Assembly (NCBI GenBank): GCA_009746045.1
Contig: RPFO01000256.1
Span: 1,016,429-1,080,428 of the forward strand
Origin: Mesostigma viride
Taxonomy: Eukaryota > Streptophyta > Mesostigmatophyceae > Mesostigmatales > Mesostigmataceae
DNA: 64,000 nt
Direction of reading: 5' to 3'
The notes beneath the pieces were generated by a model. That model was not told the DNA's origin, made no database searches, and worked only from the letters and a program-made list of their open reading frames with translations. Shown piece by piece: positions 60,604 through 64,000 of the stretch (the first letter of the stretch is position 1; each line of letters starts with the position of its first letter). A program made the position numbers and the translations under genes.

Positions 60604-61652
60604 CCAACATTATCGCAAGCCAACCCCCTTTCAGGGTCCCAAAACCACCTGGCAGGGTGCCAAAATACTAATATTTACCCCCTGAAAAGGCTTTCTCACT
60701 ACCTGAGGGAGACCCAGCCAAAACCCCGGCTCAGACCCTGAGAAACCCACCCCCCGCCCTGGTTATTAGCCAGGGGGTGGGGATATTTTCTCCCCCCCCT
60801 CCCTGGTCCCCCATACCCGGCAGACTGCCACGTGTCACCCCCTGATTGGCTGGCTACTAGGCCTGATATAACCAGGGTGGAAATAGGCTCCGCCAGGGTG
60901 CTCCAAAAGCAAAAAAGCCCCATCACCTGGTTGGTGACGGGGCCCTGTCAGATATTGACACCCGGCTGGTTTCCCCTTCTAATTTTGACAGGGTCCCTGG
61001 CCAGGAAAAAAAAATATCTAAAGCTACTATAGATATATTCTAGTATATCCAAGATACTCCCGAGTACCAGGGAGTAGACTGGAATATTCCCCCCCTGGTC
61101 CCAAGGCGGCCGGGTCCACCCCAGAGATGCGCATCTCTGGGGTGGACCCGGCCGCCTTGGGACCAGGGGGGAATATTCCAGTCTACTCCCTGGTACTCGG
61201 GAGTATCTTGGATATACTAGAATATATCTATAGTAGCTTTAGATATTTTTTTTCCTGGCCAGGGACCCTGTCAAAATTAGAAGGGGAAACCAGCCGGGTG
61301 TCAATATCTGACAGGGCCCCGTCACCAACCAGGTGATGGGGCTTTTTTGCTTTTGGAGCACCCTGGCGGAGCCTATTTCCACCCTGGTTATATCAGGCCT
61401 AGTAGCCAGCCAATCAGGGGGTGACACGTGGCAGTCTGCCGGGTATGGGGACCAGGGAGGGGGGAGAAAATATCCCCACCCCCTGGCTAATAACCAGGGC
61501 GGGGGGTGGGTTTCTCAGGGTCTGAGCCGGGGTTTTGGCTGGGTCTCCCTCAGGTAGTGAGAAAGCCTTTTCAGGGGGTAAATATTAGTATTTTGGCACC
61601 CTGCCAGGTGGTTTTGGGACCCTGAAAGGGGGTTGGCTTGCGATAATGTTGG
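60604..61652. mobile_element. Near-perfect 1.05-kb palindrome (foldback element)
   Basis: Two arms of about 524 bp are inverse copies, centred at 61130/61131 in GAGATGCGCATCTC with no spacer. Small indels lie in runs of C/G (near 60795 and 61455). The outer ends are CCAACATTATCGC and its inverse. There is no protein: the same frame occurs on both strands because of the symmetry. I find no target duplication. It is presumably a foldback-type transposon or an inverted duplication; the class is unknown. Confidence 0.85.
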
Positions 61653-62008
61653 CTCCACGTCAATAGGGGGTTCTTGGCCGGCTGTGGCGCTTTTGGGGGC
61701 ACTCCTACGGCTTCGCAAGGTAACCCCCTATTTACTGCTTGTTTTGCTATTTAAATTGAATAGGCAATGGATATATGTTGTTAATTACTTGATTATTGAA
61801 TAGGACACCATACTGCTTTATTGTAGGGCCCTGGATAGCCCTTTATTCTTCTGGTCGGGTGTTGCCGGTCCCATTCCTTCTCCTTAGCCTTATTGTTCAG
61901 GGGTGGCTGTTAGGAGGTAAAAAGTTCCCATCCCCTGAAGTGGGAAAGTGAGAGCTCTGCCTGCGTTGTTGCCCTCTTTATTGCGCGCGTGCAGATGGCC
62001 AGGGTCGA
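61653..62008. other. Spacer and 3' flank of the coiled-coil gene
   Basis: No gene seen. It presumably contains the 3'UTR of the minus-strand gene that ends at 62009. Confidence 0.4.
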
Positions 62009-63046
62009 CTAGTATCGCATGGCCTTCTTGAGGATGTCGCGGCACTCGTCGATCACGTCTTGCACGACTTTGCGCGGGTCGTCCCCGTCGTCCAGGTCCC
62101 TCTTGCGCTTGATGCCGACGTCCATGAACTGGTTGGCCACGTCGACGTATCTGTCCAGCAGCTCCTGCCTGCGCTCCTGGTAGGCGGCCTTCCACTTGGC
62201 GGCCTCGGCCTCGAACCTGTCCCTCTCCTGCTCGAGGTGGAACTTGTCCTTGTCGGCCTTCCGCTCGGTGGCCAGCTCGTCCTGGAAGTGCTGCTTGGCC
62301 TGGAACTTGAGCTCCTTGTGTATGGCGGTGACCTGGGCCTGCGCGTCCTCCACCTTGGCGGCGTGCTCCTTGTTGGCCTGCACCAGCTCCTTTTGAAGCT
62401 TTGCTGCCTCCGCTCGCTCCTGCTCCGAGACAGCGACCTTGCCCGCCAGGTCCTTCAAGAGGGCCACCTGCAGGTTGTGGTGCTGGTGGATGAGGGCCAG
62501 CTGCCTCTCCTGGTGCTCCGAGACCACCGCGAGCAGGCGGTTCTCCATCTCCTCGTCGCGCTCCTTGCCATTGTCCACGTCCTGGGCGTAGATGCCCAGT
62601 GCCAGCTCGGCCACCTTGAGGGAGTCGCCCGCGAACAGCTCAGTCGCCACCTTCATTGCCACCACGCCAAAGGAGGGGAAGCGCTGTACGGCCATTGCGA
62701 ACACCAGCACCTTAGGGGCATACTGGCCAGCTACCGGGCCGCGACCCGTTACCTCTCGCAAGGTGCAGTCAACACCATTCGCCTCCAGCATGCTGATGAT
62801 ATCCCGGACGGCACTTGTCTCCAGCGCCCTGTCCACCAGTCGCTTGTGTTGCCTACCACTCCTCAAGAGCTTGCTTAAATTGCCCTCCCCCGTCTCCTTG
62901 TGGAAGGGGATGAGCGACTCGCACCCCTTGAACGTGCGAAACTCGTACTCATCCGCATACTCCTTGCAATCCTGTGGCAGCTCATCGAAGGGCACGAGGC
63001 CAAAGTAGTCTTGGCGGAGGGAGGGAGAGTTGCTGATGAGAGCCAT
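62009..63046 (-). CDS. Coiled-coil protein with a possible KilA-N/MSV199-like N-terminal half
   Basis: An intact 345-residue frame starts MALISNSPSLRQDYFGLVPF in a good context (ACCATGG). A longer open frame reaches 63115, but its extra residues look like leader. Residues about 75-180 form a compact region: VRDIISMLEANGVDC, then PVAGQYAPKVLVFAMAVQRF and VVAMKVATELFAGD. Its G-Y-x-P and IA-x-x-FSP-like pattern faintly recalls KilA-N or MSV199 DNA-binding domains of large DNA viruses and their hosts. Residues about 185-300 are a long charged coiled coil. The tail IKRKRDLDDGDDPRKV could be a nuclear signal. No introns and no neighbours to help. Function is unknown; the domain suggestion is weak. 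Confidence 0.6.
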   Translation of the reverse strand: MALISNSPSLRQDYFGLVPFDELPQDCKEYADEYEFRTFKGCESLIPFHKETGEGNLSKLLRSGRQHKRLVDRALETSAVRDIISMLEANGVDCTLREVTGRGPVAGQYAPKVLVFAMAVQRFPSFGVVAMKVATELFAGDSLKVAELALGIYAQDVDNGKERDEEMENRLLAVVSEHQERQLALIHQHHNLQVALLKDLAGKVAVSEQERAEAAKLQKELVQANKEHAAKVEDAQAQVTAIHKELKFQAKQHFQDELATERKADKDKFHLEQERDRFEAEAAKWKAAYQERRQELLDRYVDVANQFMDVGIKRKRDLDDGDDPRKVVQDVIDECRDILKKAMRY

Positions 63047-63119
63047 GGTCGTGGTATACCATACGCCCAGAAAAGTTTTGGCGATCTGTAAGCGCGCACT
63101 CTCGCGTACTAACACGTGT

Positions 63120-63460
63120 CAGCAATTTGCTGACTTAGTCAGGGCGTCTCCGCGGTATCACAGCGACTAAGCATTTTGCTTAGTTACGACCCAGAGACCT
63201 GTTGACAACCTCGTGACAAGCACTAGCTAAGTTGACATAAATGGCAACTTAATTCTTGCGTCGCCCATTGCACTATTGACAACCGCGTATCAAGCACTGA
63301 CTAACTTAACAAAATGTGCAGTTAATTCTTGCATTCCTCATTTGCGCGAGCCCATTTGCTGTCGTTGCTCGCGGCTCGCGGTCCGGCGCGGTCGTCAGGG
63401 TGGGCGGAGATAATTTACCGCGCTCGATAGGCGAGCGGGCCGGGTGGCGGTGGACCGGCT
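63120..63460. other. Upstream region of the coiled-coil gene, no gene seen
   Basis: Two related blocks, near 63200 (TGACAAGCACTAGCTAAGTT) and near 63285 (ATCAAGCACTGACTAACTT), form a diverged direct repeat of about 85 bp with AATTCTTGCRTYSC after each. No promoter motif I can defend. Confidence 0.4.
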
Positions 63461-63464
63461 CGGG

Positions 63465-63960
63465 CGAACTGGGTCCACCGCGGTAGCGGGTGCGCGAGGG
63501 AGGGGGCGCGGCGGGGCCGGGAGGGGGTCGACGGTTGGAACTCGGTCCCGAAGTCCGTCCACCGTGGGGGGGTGGGAAAGGGCCGCGAGGGGGTGATGGT
63601 TTAACTCGTCGGGCGGGAGGGCCGGGAGGGGGGGTGACGGTGGACGCAGTTCGATGGACGCAGTTGAAATTTTTTTTTGGAGGGGAGGGTTTTTTTGAAA
63701 GGGGTATACGGGTGGGTGTATGCATCATGGGGTGATGATCATGGGGTCATCATCACGGGGTGACGGAAGGGATGGCTTTTCATTCCCCATAACTTTTATG
63801 CTCTTGAAAAAAAAAAGAAAAAAAGAACTGGGTCCATCGAACTGCGTCCACTTCGACTGTCGAGAACCCCACCTGGGAGGGTCTTTTATTCCGCGGGGCC
63901 GCGTGAGGGTCGTTTGGGCGCGCGACGGTGGACGCAGTTCGGTCCGACGATGACGCGCGG
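63465..63960. repeat. GC-rich stretch with recurring inverted GTGGACGCAGTTCG motif
   Basis: GGTGGACGCAGTTCGATGGACGCAG (63639-63663) faces its inverse TCCATCGAACTGCGTCCAC (63833-63851). A further direct copy lies at 63927-63941 and a related inverse, GAACTGGGTCCACCG, at 63466-63480. Between the facing copies are A/T homopolymers and GGGGTGATGATCATGGGGTC. It may be the end of a repeat element that runs beyond the window. Confidence 0.5.
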
Positions 63961-64000
63961 GTCGGGTTTCTCGCGGGGTGACCGGCACCGGGAAAGGGGG

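Noticed and set aside
60699-61557. Protein starting MMGLFCFWSTLAEP on both strands
   Set aside because: The same sequence in each arm of the 1.05-kb palindrome; composition is not protein-like and no family is recognised.
63490-63735. Gly/Arg-rich small frames near the right end
   Set aside because: Follow from the GC-rich repeat; both strands are open and no domain is visible.

Overview
The window looks like nuclear DNA of a green alga or close relative. The ribosomal protein L27a at 7991-8428 is plant/green-algal in type. There is also a spliced mitoribosomal protein gene with canonical GT-AG introns, and the transposons belong to eukaryotic families. I cannot name the genus. Host genes are few; most of the window is transposon nests and simple repeats.

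Layout. 1-7.6 kb holds a 3-kb CCTG array, a 0.6-kb inverted-repeat element, repeat fragments, a 1.2-kb CAA array and a TA-flanked DNA transposon. 7.99-8.43 kb is the intronless RPL27A gene, followed by about 2 kb with nothing recognisable. 10.6-36.7 kb is one old APE-type LINE on the minus strand, about 5.6 kb once its insertions are removed. It was split by three later insertions, each with its own target duplication: an ORF1-only L1-like element, an 852-bp palindromic element, and a 17.6-kb Ty3/gypsy chromovirus. The chromovirus was itself hit by a hAT-like element (which carries a 5'-truncated LINE), a piggyBac-like TTAA element and a tandem insertion in its 5' LTR.

37.9-43.8 kb holds an unrecognised multi-exon minus-strand gene. 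One of its exons is duplicated and carries an expanded CTC tract, and its 5' part looks frame-disrupted. 44.6-48.6 kb is a four-exon plus-strand gene for mitochondrial small-subunit protein mS35. 49.9-60 kb is a second cluster: a truncated copy of the APE LINE, ORF1-only fragments, and two LINEs with a restriction-like endonuclease (RLE) arranged tail to tail. 60.3-61.7 kb contains a second TA-element copy and a near-perfect 1.05-kb palindrome. 62.0-63.05 kb is an intact coiled-coil gene whose N-terminal half weakly recalls KilA-N/MSV199-type domains. The last 0.5 kb is GC-rich with a recurring inverted motif.

The most notable points are: the fully resolvable four-level nest; an RNase H1-type hybrid-binding (viroplasmin) domain ORF in the chromovirus leader; a long unknown 3' ORF in the same element, rejoined in frame when the hAT-like insertion is removed; the two palindromic elements; an ORF1-only (HAL1-like) family; and a CGTCTT-N3-AAGACG hairpin kept in the 5'UTR of otherwise diverged LINE-related elements.
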